Part shown: positions 34,687-42,458 of the stretch, in pieces
How the letters are laid out: the number at the start of each line of letters is the position of its first letter
How positions within the stretch are numbered: position 1 is the stretch's first letter
DNA from: Streptomyces violaceorubidus
Lineage (GTDB): Bacteria; Actinomycetota; Actinomycetes; Streptomycetales; Streptomycetaceae
DNA length: 64,000 nt
Assembly: GCF_000717995.1 (NCBI RefSeq)
Contig: NZ_JODM01000003.1
Coordinates: 62,001-126,000, forward strand
Reading direction: 5' to 3'
Position numbers and translations under genes: made by a program
The notes under the pieces: generated by a model
Seen by the model: the letters and a program-made list of their open reading frames with translations, nothing else
The model's database searches: none
Told to the model about the DNA's origin: nothing

Positions 34687-34732
34687 CCACCCGTTCATCG
34701 ATCACTCGGAGTGGGTGAAGTCGGCCTGGTAG
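34687..34732 (+). pseudogene. 3' fragment of a second endonuclease I gene (scar)
   Basis: Encodes HPFIDHSEWVKSAW and TAG, against NPFIDHPEWVESIW and TAG at the end of the intact endonuclease gene (31800-31841). Similarity stops exactly at the stop codon. It abuts the ThDP-gene fragment in the order ThDP-3'end/endonuclease-3'end, the reverse of the intact locus. The YgjP-like gene at 34695-35528 ends inside it by antisense reading. Confidence 0.8.
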
Positions 34733-35528
34733 ACCCTTCCTGTCCGGCTTGCCGGACAGTACCCATCCACAGCCGACGCCCAAGCTCGTCAAGATCCGCG
34801 CGCAGCTCCTCGTACTCGGGCAACGCGGTCCGCAGCAGCCGCCAGAAGTCCTCCCGGTGCCCGGACACCTTCACGTGGGCAAGTTCATGGGCGATGACGT
34901 AGTCGATCAGATGCATGGGCAACTGGAAGAGCGGCCACCCGAGACTCATCAGGCCCTTGGCACCCGCCCCTGCCTGTGGCGGCCGGTACGAACCCCATCG
35001 GTCCCCCAAGTCCCGCACGTCGAGTTCCGGCTCAGTCACCCCCATACGGGCCGCCCACGGCTGAAGCCGTTGCCCCGTCCACCTCCGGCCGGCCCGGCAG
35101 TACCAGTCGACCAGCGCCGCCCGACCCGCCTGCGGCTCCGCCGCCAGATCCGGGCCCATGACGAGGCGCCCCGCGATCAGCCGGACCCCTCCGTCCGCCC
35201 CGTCCGCCCCGGACACAGCCAGCCGATACGTCCGCCCCAGATAGCGGAAGACCTCTCCGTCGACGAGCTGCTTGACGGGGCTGAGCAGACGTGTGCGTTC
35301 CCGCTCCCTCCGTTTGGTCAGCAGCCAGTCCCGGTGCGCGCGGACGAACTGCTCCGCCTCGGCCGTCGAGCGCCCGACCGGGGTGTGCAGGGTGAGGGTC
35401 GCGTCGGTCTCGACGGTCAGGGCGAATCGTTTCCTGCGGGCGCTGGCACGTACCCGCAGGGACAGTCCGTCCACGGTGAGGAGGGCTTCGGGGGCGGAAC
35501 ACGTCGAGGGGTCGGCCGGAGCGGTCAC
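34695..35528 (-). CDS. YgjP/M48-like zinc metallopeptidase linked to hsdR
   Basis: A 277-aa WLM/DUF45 (YgjP-type) protein starting with GTG at 35528, four bases after the hsdR stop. The zinc motif is YVIAHELAHVKVSGHREDFW (HELAH). The preceding DRWGSYRPPQ matches the family's R-W-G-S strand, here RWGSYRPP. Genes of this type are often next to hsdR in type I restriction loci, where their role is unknown (chaperone-like or proteolytic control of HsdR has been suggested). The last residues TSPTPSDR are encoded antisense to the endonuclease fragment and use the same TGA position as the NB-ARC gene does in the intact copy. Confidence 0.88.
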   Translation of the reverse strand: MTAPADPSTCSAPEALLTVDGLSLRVRASARRKRFALTVETDATLTLHTPVGRSTAEAEQFVRAHRDWLLTKRRERERTRLLSPVKQLVDGEVFRYLGRTYRLAVSGADGADGGVRLIAGRLVMGPDLAAEPQAGRAALVDWYCRAGRRWTGQRLQPWAARMGVTEPELDVRDLGDRWGSYRPPQAGAGAKGLMSLGWPLFQLPMHLIDYVIAHELAHVKVSGHREDFWRLLRTALPEYEELRADLDELGRRLWMGTVRQAGQEGSTRPTSPTPSDR

Positions 35529-35532
35529 CCGC

Positions 35533-38500
35533 CTATTCTCCCCTCGCCCTGCTCCGGAACTGCCGCAGGTTGTTCTGTGCGAAGGTCGCCAGGCGCTGGG
35601 CCGCGTTCTCCAACGACTGCCAGTCCCCCTTCACAGGCCGGACGTGACCACTGAGCAGGACGTCCTGTAGGTCTCCGGCCAGCGCGTTGATGTCCTGGTG
35701 CTGCCCCTGGTACGACGCCTTGGCCATGACGCTGGTGGCCACGTCGCACACCTTGCCCGTGAGCCGCCTGACATCTCCGCCATCGGCGAGCCTGATCCCG
35801 GGTGTGTCCTCCAGGATCTGTTCCACGAGCCGGTACGCCCGCTGTTCGAGCGGCGTGAGACCGGCGAGTTCCGGAGACTCCTCCTGCTCCTGAGCGGCAT
35901 CTTCGAGCATCGGGCCGAACAGCTTGATCTGCTCCTCGAAGCGCCCCGGCATCGTGCGCAGGATCTCCTCCAGGCGCTTGGAGAGCCGCTCGTACTTCGC
36001 GGGGTCCTCCCGCTTCGTCCGCTCCTCCAGGTGGAAACGGAGCGCGTGGCCCATTTCCGCTGCGGCCTCCTGCGGCGGCAGCCTCCGCACGGCGTCGTCG
36101 AAGGTGAGGGCGGTGAGCGAGACCGGCGGGATGACCCGGTCGATCTCCGGACCCTCGAGGTGGTCGGCAATCATGGCCCGGACCTTGCGCCCGTATCGGC
36201 GCAGCGTGAACGTGCCGCCCTCGGCGTCCCGGTACAGTCGCCGCACCCGCTTCTGGAGCAGGCTCCAGCGCCGGGCGTCCGCCACGTAGTCCAGGGCCTC
36301 CTCGTGCGGAAGGACGCGTTCGAGGGTGGCGAGGAACGCGTGCAGCACCTCGTCGAAATCGAACCGCAAGTCCTCAGGTTGCAGGGCGAGGGCCGCGGGC
36401 CCCAGCTTGGCGAGCTGGTCGAGCTGTGCGTCGTCGATGCCGTTGCGCCGCAGGAAGTCGCGGACCTCCTGGGCGGCGGGGCCGAGCTTGTCCACCTCGT
36501 AGGACAGTTCGCGCATGGTGTCGGTGACGTCGGCGTTGCGGTACCCGGCGAGTGCGCTGGAGAGGTGCTCGAAGACACCGTAGTAGTCGACGACGTAACC
36601 GACCTCCTTGCCGGGCGAGGTGCGGTTGACTCGCGCGACGGCCTGGAGCAGCTCAGCGTCGCGGATCGGCCGGTCCAGGTAGAGCACCTGCTCGCGCGGG
36701 GCGTCGAACCCTGTGAGCAACATGGACTTCACGATCAGGAACGCGATGGGGCTGTCGGGGTGCACGGGGTCGGGCACCGAGGTGGGGAGCGGCGGCGGTT
36801 CGCTGTTCGCCGCCTCGGACCACGGGGCGTTCAGACCGAGGGTGGAGGTCGGGGCCTGCGGCGGGTTGAAGGGGGTCACCGCGACCCACTCCGGATCGGG
36901 CGCCAGCTCGGGGAACGCCTTCTGGAAGCGCTCGGTGTACGCCTCCTGGTGGCCGGCGTCGGTCCACTCCCGCCATTCCCCGCGCTTGTGGCCGGCACCC
37001 GGGGAGATGACGGGAACGAAGTCGATCCGCCGCAGCAGCGCCCGGAACCGGTAGGCCTGGTGGAGATACCTCTGTCTGGCGGACAACTTCTCCAGCGGTG
37101 TCCCCGCCACCGACTCCGGGTCGAACTCGGCCAACTGCGCCAGCAGTTCGTCACGGGCCTCGCGCAGGGCGTGATGGTACTGCACGGCCGCCTTCCGGCT
37201 GACGGCCGCGACCTGGGCCTTGAAGCCGCCGGGCAGCACGGTGGTCACCCAGTGTTCCAGCATGTCCGCGGCCTTCGCCTCGATCATGGGGACGGACTCG
37301 GCGACATCCCGCTCGCTGGGCCACTTCTCGAGGAGTGCGGCCCGCTCCTCCAGGGTGCGGTCCCGGACGAGGTCGTCGAACCCCCTGTCGAGGACCTCCC
37401 CGTCACGGATCTCGCCCTCCCCCGTCCGCCCCTCGTAGCGGATGCGGACGACGACGCCGTCGTGCTCGGCGTCCTCCATCCGGTACTCGTCGAGGAAGCC
37501 CCGCGGCGAGTCGCCCCGCCCGAAGATCCGCCGCGTGTCCTCCTCGCGCCCGGTGATGACCGGCGTACCCGTGAACCCGATCTTGGCAGCGTTCGGGATC
37601 GCCTTGCGCAGGGCGGCGTGCAGGACGCTGGTGTGGGAGCGGTGCGCCTCGTCGACGAGGACGAGGATGTCCGGTGAGGTGTTGCACTCGGGGAAGTCCG
37701 TTACGAGGCCGGGGCTTTCGTCCTCGCCCCCGCCCGTTCCCTCTCCCGTCAGATCCCGGTCGTCCCCGCTGCCTTCCGCCTCCCCGGCAAAGGTGAACCC
37801 GGTCCCGTACTTCTGGATCATGCCGAAGACGACGCGCCGCCCGCCGTCGCGCAGCAGCCCCTCCATCTGCGTCCGGGTCTCCGCCGTCTCGACGTCGGAC
37901 TCGCTGAGCTTCAGCGACCGTGAGAGCTGGGTCTGCAACTGGGTGCGGTCGGTGACCACGACCACCATGAACTCACTGAGCCGGGGGTGCAGATGCACGC
38001 GTCGTACCAGGAACGTCATGGTCAGCGACTTGCCGGAGCCCTGCGTGTGCCAGATGACACCGCCGCGCTCGTCCTCGGTGTCACGCCCGGCGCGGGCCCA
38101 CCCGGTCAGCAGCCTGCGTACGGCCTTCTCGGCGGCCCGGTACTGCTGGTGCCGAGCGACGGCCTTCACGGTCCGCACGGCACCACCGTCCGCATCCGAC
38201 TCGACGGCCATCGGGATCACGTAGTGCCGTACGACGTTGAGCAGGGCGGTCGGCCGCAGCACCACACCGACGAGCTTCTGCTGCTCGCCGAGCGGCGGGG
38301 GCGCGGCCGGGTCGGGGCCGTCCGCGAGGAGACCGGCGGTACGCAGCTCCCGCCGCAGCGTGCTCTCCTCCTCCGGTTCGACGCTGCGCCACGGATGGAA
38401 GTGATCGGGCTCGGAGCTGACGGTACCCAGGTGGGCGGTTCCACCAGTCGCGGCGACGAGGAGCTGCACAGTCCGGAACAGTTCCGGCACACCGGCGGGG

Positions 38501-39093
38501 ACAGGGGCCCCGGCGGCGTCGAGATCCAGTACAGGATTACCGGCGTAGTGCCGGAGGTCGAGCACGGCGCTGCGGACGGGCTCGGCGAGATCGGGGCTCT
38601 TGCACTCGACGGCCACGAGCGGGATGCCGTTCACGAAGAGGACGACGTCGAGTATCGACAGCTCGCCGGAACGGCTGCGCACGCGGAGCTGGTCGACGAC
38701 GGTGAAGGTGTTGCGCACGACGAGGTCCGGATGCCACTCGACGTACTGCACGGTGGCGGACGGACCGCCGTGCGCGGCGGAGGGCGAGGGAAGTGTCCAG
38801 CCGTGGAGCAGCATGTCGGTGGCGGCCAGGTTCGCCTGCACGACGCCGCTGCCGAGGGAGAGAGAAGCAAGCTCGCAGACCGCCCGCCGGACGTCGTCCT
38901 CACCCATCCAGGGCTGGCCGTCACTGCCCCGGCGGTTGATCCGCCGCAGCGCCGGCCCGAGTTGGTCGACGAGCAGCGGCACGGCCGCGTCGAGCGTGTC
39001 CAGCTCCACGCCCGGGACGTGCGTCCACCCCATGGCCTCCAGTTGGGCCACTAACGGCCGCTCCACCTCGTCCCGCTCGACGTGCACCACCAC
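35533..39093 (-). CDS. hsdR: Type I restriction enzyme, endonuclease/motor subunit R
   Basis: An 1186-aa HsdR from GTG at 39093. The N-terminal nuclease domain has D149 (ILDVVLFVNGIPL) and E163-C-K165 (VAVECKSPDLAEP), the PD-(D/E)XK site. The SF2 translocase has Walker A IWHTQGSGKSLTMTFLVRR (349-356 core) and VLVDEAHRSH (481-485), followed by AKIGFTGTPVITG, LLTGFDAPREQVLYLDRPIR and LLQAVARVNRTSPGKEVGYV. An in-frame ATG at 39138 lacks a ribosome site, while the GTG codons at 39093-39085 follow GGAGAGG. It cuts DNA after translocation when the HsdS target is unmethylated. No frameshift or lost motif was seen, so the system looks intact. Confidence 0.94.
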   Translation of the reverse strand: MVVHVERDEVERPLVAQLEAMGWTHVPGVELDTLDAAVPLLVDQLGPALRRINRRGSDGQPWMGEDDVRRAVCELASLSLGSGVVQANLAATDMLLHGWTLPSPSAAHGGPSATVQYVEWHPDLVVRNTFTVVDQLRVRSRSGELSILDVVLFVNGIPLVAVECKSPDLAEPVRSAVLDLRHYAGNPVLDLDAAGAPVPAGVPELFRTVQLLVAATGGTAHLGTVSSEPDHFHPWRSVEPEEESTLRRELRTAGLLADGPDPAAPPPLGEQQKLVGVVLRPTALLNVVRHYVIPMAVESDADGGAVRTVKAVARHQQYRAAEKAVRRLLTGWARAGRDTEDERGGVIWHTQGSGKSLTMTFLVRRVHLHPRLSEFMVVVVTDRTQLQTQLSRSLKLSESDVETAETRTQMEGLLRDGGRRVVFGMIQKYGTGFTFAGEAEGSGDDRDLTGEGTGGGEDESPGLVTDFPECNTSPDILVLVDEAHRSHTSVLHAALRKAIPNAAKIGFTGTPVITGREEDTRRIFGRGDSPRGFLDEYRMEDAEHDGVVVRIRYEGRTGEGEIRDGEVLDRGFDDLVRDRTLEERAALLEKWPSERDVAESVPMIEAKAADMLEHWVTTVLPGGFKAQVAAVSRKAAVQYHHALREARDELLAQLAEFDPESVAGTPLEKLSARQRYLHQAYRFRALLRRIDFVPVISPGAGHKRGEWREWTDAGHQEAYTERFQKAFPELAPDPEWVAVTPFNPPQAPTSTLGLNAPWSEAANSEPPPLPTSVPDPVHPDSPIAFLIVKSMLLTGFDAPREQVLYLDRPIRDAELLQAVARVNRTSPGKEVGYVVDYYGVFEHLSSALAGYRNADVTDTMRELSYEVDKLGPAAQEVRDFLRRNGIDDAQLDQLAKLGPAALALQPEDLRFDFDEVLHAFLATLERVLPHEEALDYVADARRWSLLQKRVRRLYRDAEGGTFTLRRYGRKVRAMIADHLEGPEIDRVIPPVSLTALTFDDAVRRLPPQEAAAEMGHALRFHLEERTKREDPAKYERLSKRLEEILRTMPGRFEEQIKLFGPMLEDAAQEQEESPELAGLTPLEQRAYRLVEQILEDTPGIRLADGGDVRRLTGKVCDVATSVMAKASYQGQHQDINALAGDLQDVLLSGHVRPVKGDWQSLENAAQRLATFAQNNLRQFRSRARGE

Positions 39094-39252
39094 AGCCCCG
39101 CGCCTCTCCGTACGTCCCGCTGTTCCCCAGAGATCCATTCTGCGCCGAGGGGGTGGGCTGAGAGAAAGGGATGCAGGGAGTACGTGGCAGATCGTGCGGA
39201 CGTAGGGGGGCTTTACGCCGGTACGTCCGCACGATTGGCGGAGGCGGGTGGG

Positions 39253-39606
39253 TCAGGTGCCGGGGTCCTCCTCACGAGCTTCGTCGTCATCGTCCGGGAC
39301 AGGGAGGCGGGCGCCCCGACTGCGAGCGATGCGGTGCACGTCGTGCAGGGATTCGGCCAATCGGGCCGCAAGGAAGCGGAGTTGAGGCTCAGTGGTCTTG
39401 ATGTCGGCAAGGAGATCGGCGGCATGGTCGAGAAGGTCCCCGGCCATGCCGAGCTGGACGGCCTCGACGTTGTCGGCGACACGGGAGAGAAAACCGGTGC
39501 TGGAGGCGTCGGCCACGAGGTAGCAGGGGTTGCCGTCGGGGTTGGACCACGGGAGGAGGCGGAGGCGCGTGGCTGTGGAGGCGACGTCGTGGCTCTTGTA
39601 GATCAT
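39253..39606 (-). CDS. Small protein of the XRE/DUF397 cassette (117 aa)
   Basis: Starts MIYKSHDVASTATRLRLLPW from ATG 39606 with GAGGTGGCCGC before it. Contains NPCYLVADASSTGFLSRVAD and a helical region AGDLLDHAADLLADIKTTEP, ending in an acidic tail DDDDEAREEDPGT. It overlaps the upstream small gene by ATGA. I recognise it as a recurrent Streptomyces partner type beside XRE/DUF5753 regulators, without a defined function. With the divergent XRE and DUF397 genes it forms a four-gene cassette that interrupts the hsd genes. Confidence 0.75.
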   Translation of the reverse strand: MIYKSHDVASTATRLRLLPWSNPDGNPCYLVADASSTGFLSRVADNVEAVQLGMAGDLLDHAADLLADIKTTEPQLRFLAARLAESLHDVHRIARSRGARLPVPDDDDEAREEDPGT

Positions 39607-39995
39607 GCGGCGGCCACCTCGTTGCCCCGGGTCCGGCGTGAGCCGACCTCGACACCGTGGATGTGCCGTGGCCCCACATCGATGCCGTGCACAGCGAGCC
39701 AGAGGGTTCGACGACGGACGCGCTGCTGCCTGGCCTGTACGCGCTGTTCGTGGGCGAGGAGGTAGGGACGGACGAGCGGGGAGTCCTCGCCACGGATGAG
39801 GGCCTCGTGCGGGGAGGGGTGGCGGCGGGGGGCGGCGGCTCCCGGTGCGGGGGTGGGCCGCACCCTTCCCTCGGCACAGTGCCGGTTCTGGTGCCGGTGG
39901 CACCCGGAGGCGGGCAACAGGAGCCGCAGCAGCGGCTCAAGGAGGCAGGCAATAGGGTTCAACACGTCTTCAGATCCGTTGCGGTTGAGGGCCAT
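39603..39995 (-). CDS. Small Arg/Pro-rich protein of the XRE/DUF397 cassette (about 130 aa)
   Basis: A helical Leu-rich start (CLLEPLLRLLLPASGCHRHQ), a Pro-rich linker (VRPTPAPGAAAPRRHP), then the block ALIRGEDSPLVRPYLLAHEQ and TLWLAVHGIDVGPRHIHGVE. The end block LVRPYL.AHE and VHGIDVGP.HIHGVEV recurs in many Streptomyces small proteins encoded opposite XRE/DUF397 genes. Start is uncertain: ATG 39995 (MALNRNGSEDV) is preferred over the longer in-frame ATGs at 40061 and 40082. The stop overlaps the next gene. Function unknown. Confidence 0.65.
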   Translation of the reverse strand: MALNRNGSEDVLNPIACLLEPLLRLLLPASGCHRHQNRHCAEGRVRPTPAPGAAAPRRHPSPHEALIRGEDSPLVRPYLLAHEQRVQARQQRVRRRTLWLAVHGIDVGPRHIHGVEVGSRRTRGNEVAAA

Positions 39996-40127
39996 GCCCC
40001 CGGGCCGTCGGTAGCGGTCGCGGGGGTCTTCCGTGCCCGAGGACAGGTCGACATGCATGGACATCGCTGTGTAGCGATCCACTCACAGAGTGAGACCGGC
40101 CGGGCTAGGCTCGCCAGGGGGTTGGAA

Positions 40128-40146
40128 GTGACAACGCATCTGTCAC
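40128..40146. promoter_or_regulatory. Inverted repeat GTGACA-N7-TGTCAC before the XRE gene
   Basis: A perfect 6-bp inverted repeat with a 7-nt spacer, immediately before the ribosome site of the XRE gene and between the divergent small genes and XRE. It looks like an operator for the adjacent regulator. The same arms and spacer length recur at 40530-40548. Confidence 0.6.
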
Positions 40147-40159
40147 ATGGGAGTTGACG

Positions 40160-40954
40160 ATGAGCAACATCTATGGGGAGTGGTTGAAGGCGCAGCGCGA
40201 GGCGGCCAGGCTGACGCAACAGGAGCTGGCGACGGCCGCCGTCATGACGCGTTCGCACATCGCGCACATCGAGGCGGGCCGGCGCACCCCGTCCAAGGAG
40301 GACGCGAGACGCCTCGACAGGGCGCTGAACACGGGCGACGTGCTGAGCAGCTTCCTTCCGGACGACGACACCGCCGTCGCGGGGTACTTCGAGGCGGCCC
40401 TTCAGCTCGAACAGCAGGCGACGATGATCCGGGAGTTCGCCCTGTCGTTCATCCCCGGCATCCTCCAGACGGAGAGGTACGCACGTGCGGTTCTGAGCAC
40501 GTCGTTCCCTCCCGTGGGTGAAGCGGAATGTGACAGGCTCGTTGTCACACACCTTGAGCGGGCGAAGATCCTGGAAGACCCGGTGACGCCCGTAGTCTGG
40601 GCGCTGCTTGACGAGGCTGTGCTGCGGCGGGTGGTGGGTGGACCTGAGGTCATGGCGGAACAACTCCGCCACATCGTGAAGCTGGCGGAATCAGGACGCG
40701 TACGCGTCCACGTGTTGCCCTTCGGGCTGGGGGTCCATCCCCTCATGCAGAGCATGCTCACCTTGCTCAAGTTCGAGGACCAGCCGCCGGTGGCGTACTC
40801 CGAAGGCATCCAGGTGGGCAAGATCCACGACTCCCCCGCCATGGTCGACCGCCTTGAAGGCACCTACGATCTCGCGCTAGGCGACGCAATGCCGCTCAAG
40901 GACTCACTGACCCTGTTGAGGGCGACAGCAAAGGACTACGAACACCGTGAATGA
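40160..40954 (+). CDS. XRE-family regulator with DUF5753 (second WhiJ-like cassette)
   Basis: A 264-aa regulator. The helix-turn-helix is EWLKAQREAARLTQQELATA followed by VMTRSHIAHIEAGRRTPSKE; the DUF5753 part has FALSFIPGILQTERYARAVL, VVWALLDEAVLRRVVGGPE and VRVHVLPFGLGVHPLMQSML. ATG 40160 with GGGAG six bases upstream is preferred over TTG 40154. It overlaps the downstream DUF397 gene by 8 nt. Placed between hsdR and hsdS/hsdM, which face left, it may regulate only itself, or the restriction genes as well. A copy of its presumed operator lies in its own coding region. Confidence 0.9.
   Translation: MSNIYGEWLKAQREAARLTQQELATAAVMTRSHIAHIEAGRRTPSKEDARRLDRALNTGDVLSSFLPDDDTAVAGYFEAALQLEQQATMIREFALSFIPGILQTERYARAVLSTSFPPVGEAECDRLVVTHLERAKILEDPVTPVVWALLDEAVLRRVVGGPEVMAEQLRHIVKLAESGRVRVHVLPFGLGVHPLMQSMLTLLKFEDQPPVAYSEGIQVGKIHDSPAMVDRLEGTYDLALGDAMPLKDSLTLLRATAKDYEHRE
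40530..40548. promoter_or_regulatory. Second GTGACA-N7-TGTCAC inverted repeat, inside the XRE gene
   Basis: Identical arms and identical 7-nt spacing to the site at 40128-40146, 402 bp downstream within codons for ECDRLVVTHL. It could be an auxiliary operator for looping, or chance. Confidence 0.4.
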
Positions 40955-41168
40955 ACCCATCATCCCCAACGCCTCATCCCTGGGCGGCTGGCGCAAGTCG
41001 ACGTACAGCGGCAACGAAGGCGGCAGCTGCCTCGAGGTCTTGGACGGCTACCCGACCGGCGTCCCGGTCCGCGACTCCAAGAACACCCAAGGGCCCGCGC
41101 TGGTGTTCCCACCGGCCAGTTGGTCATCGTTCGTTACAGCAGTCAAGGACAGCCGCCTATCCGCCTGA
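40947..41168 (+). CDS. DUF397 protein (73 aa)
   Basis: DUF397 member with LGGWRKSTYSGNEGGSCLEV, then GVPVRDSKNTQGPALVFPPA and SWSSFVTAVKDSRL, all typical. GTG 40947 overlaps the XRE stop by 8 nt, so it is translationally coupled to the regulator. A convergent hsdS stop lies 60 nt further on. Expected to modulate the XRE protein, as in WhiJ/BldB-type systems. Confidence 0.9.
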   Translation: MNEPIIPNASSLGGWRKSTYSGNEGGSCLEVLDGYPTGVPVRDSKNTQGPALVFPPASWSSFVTAVKDSRLSA

Positions 41169-41228
41169 CCACTTAGCGCCACGACCCATCCGGCCCGCAC
41201 GTCTCGGGCGGGCCGGACACCGGTTCCC

Positions 41229-42458
41229 TCAAGCCGCCACACCAGAGGCTGTGACTCGCCCCGACAGCAGATCGTCCACAAGCCCTTGCTTGAGCTGACG
41301 AAGTTTGTTCAGCTCTTCTTCCTCACGCCCAATCTGCTCGTCACAGACCTCTAGTGTGGCTACGATGCGCCGCTGTTCTGCCAGATCAACCGGGAGATCA
41401 ATCTCCAACTCCCTCAGCCGGGATGGATTGACATTCACCTGTTGCACCGCAACCGTCGAAATCGACCGCACCCGCTGGCGAATGAGAGGGTGCATCAGCC
41501 ATTCGACAAGGTACTCCGGTGTCACGCGTTGCAGATCCGGGACGATGCGCACCAGGTACGACGCGAAGGTTGCACCCCGCAACTCTTCACGCCACATGGC
41601 AGCCTTGCCGATGTGTTCCATACTGTTGGTCCTATTGAACAGGACGTCTCCGCGCCGGAGAAACAACCTCGAAGGAACCGGAACCGGGCAATAGCGAAGC
41701 TCACTCGCATCGATTCTGGCACTCTGAATATTGTTCATACGCAGCACTGGTACGCCACTAGAATCTCTGTCAAGGGCTTCAGAGATCCCGTACTCGAGCG
41801 ATGGAACAACGTCTTTCAGCGGCACGCGATTCCAGCCTGCCGTTGGCTGAGCACTTGCTACAGACTTCATGGAATCGAGTAGGAGCCCCTGGCGCAAGCT
41901 GTGGAACGCGGCAATCGACGCCTCGATGCCACGCTCCAGCTCCGTGACACTGTTGAGTACATCAACGATCCGCCGCTGCGCAGCCAACGGAATCAAAGGA
42001 AACAAAAGCGCCCCGAACCTGCTCCCACCCAGATGCGAAATGCTTGTCTTCTCGGCGATACCTGCGAAAACCGCATTTGCACGCCACCAGACAAACACGG
42101 CTTGCGCGAACTCAGGAAGAACAGCCGGACCGGGCCGGAAGCGAATCAGCGTGTTCTGGAAGCAATACTTGCCGGGAGCGCCGTCATACAGCGCGCTCCG
42201 CCCGACCATCATCAGGTTCTCCTGCCCTTCGTTGAGCAGGATGTCGCCCGGCATGAGCCCATACGTCTCGCGTTCCACAGCCGAGAACGCCATGAGGTTC
42301 ACGTCCGAGTAATCGATACGCCCCTCATACACATTCGCAACCCGAAGGTAGGGCCATTGCCCTGCACCCGTCCGGCTCGCCGGTGAGAGCTGCTTGCCCA
42401 TGCGGACATCGCCGAGATCCTTGACAGGAACCCAGGAGACAGATGACTCACTCCGCAT
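41229..42458 (-). CDS. hsdS: Type I restriction-modification specificity subunit S
   Basis: A 409-aa HsdS with two target-recognition domains (about 5-175 and 200-365), each followed by a conserved helix: [20 protein letters not shown] and [20 protein letters not shown], the two spacer coiled coils. TRD blocks include [19 protein letters not shown] and [22 protein letters not shown] 42458 lies 11 nt inside the end of hsdM, so the two are coupled. The gene is visibly lower in G+C (near 55% in 41.9-42.2 kb) than its surroundings, as expected for a rapidly exchanged specificity gene. The bipartite DNA target cannot be read from sequence. Confidence 0.92.
   Translation of the reverse strand: MRSESSVSWVPVKDLGDVRMGKQLSPASRTGAGQWPYLRVANVYEGRIDYSDVNLMAFSAVERETYGLMPGDILLNEGQENLMMVGRSALYDGAPGKYCFQNTLIRFRPGPAVLPEFAQAVFVWWRANAVFAGIAEKTSISHLGGSRFGALLFPLIPLAAQRRIVDVLNSVTELERGIEASIAAFHSLRQGLLLDSMKSVASAQPTAGWNRVPLKDVVPSLEYGISEALDRDSSGVPVLRMNNIQSARIDASELRYCPVPVPSRLFLRRGDVLFNRTNSMEHIGKAAMWREELRGATFASYLVRIVPDLQRVTPEYLVEWLMHPLIRQRVRSISTVAVQQVNVNPSRLRELEIDLPVDLAEQRRIVATLEVCDEQIGREEEELNKLRQLKQGLVDDLLSGRVTASGVAA

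Noticed and set aside
34472..34732. An 86-codon plus-strand frame spanning the scar
   Set aside because: Only its last 14 residues are recognisable, as the endonuclease 3' fragment. The rest is antisense to the small helical gene and the ThDP fragment, so it is a chance fusion, not a gene.
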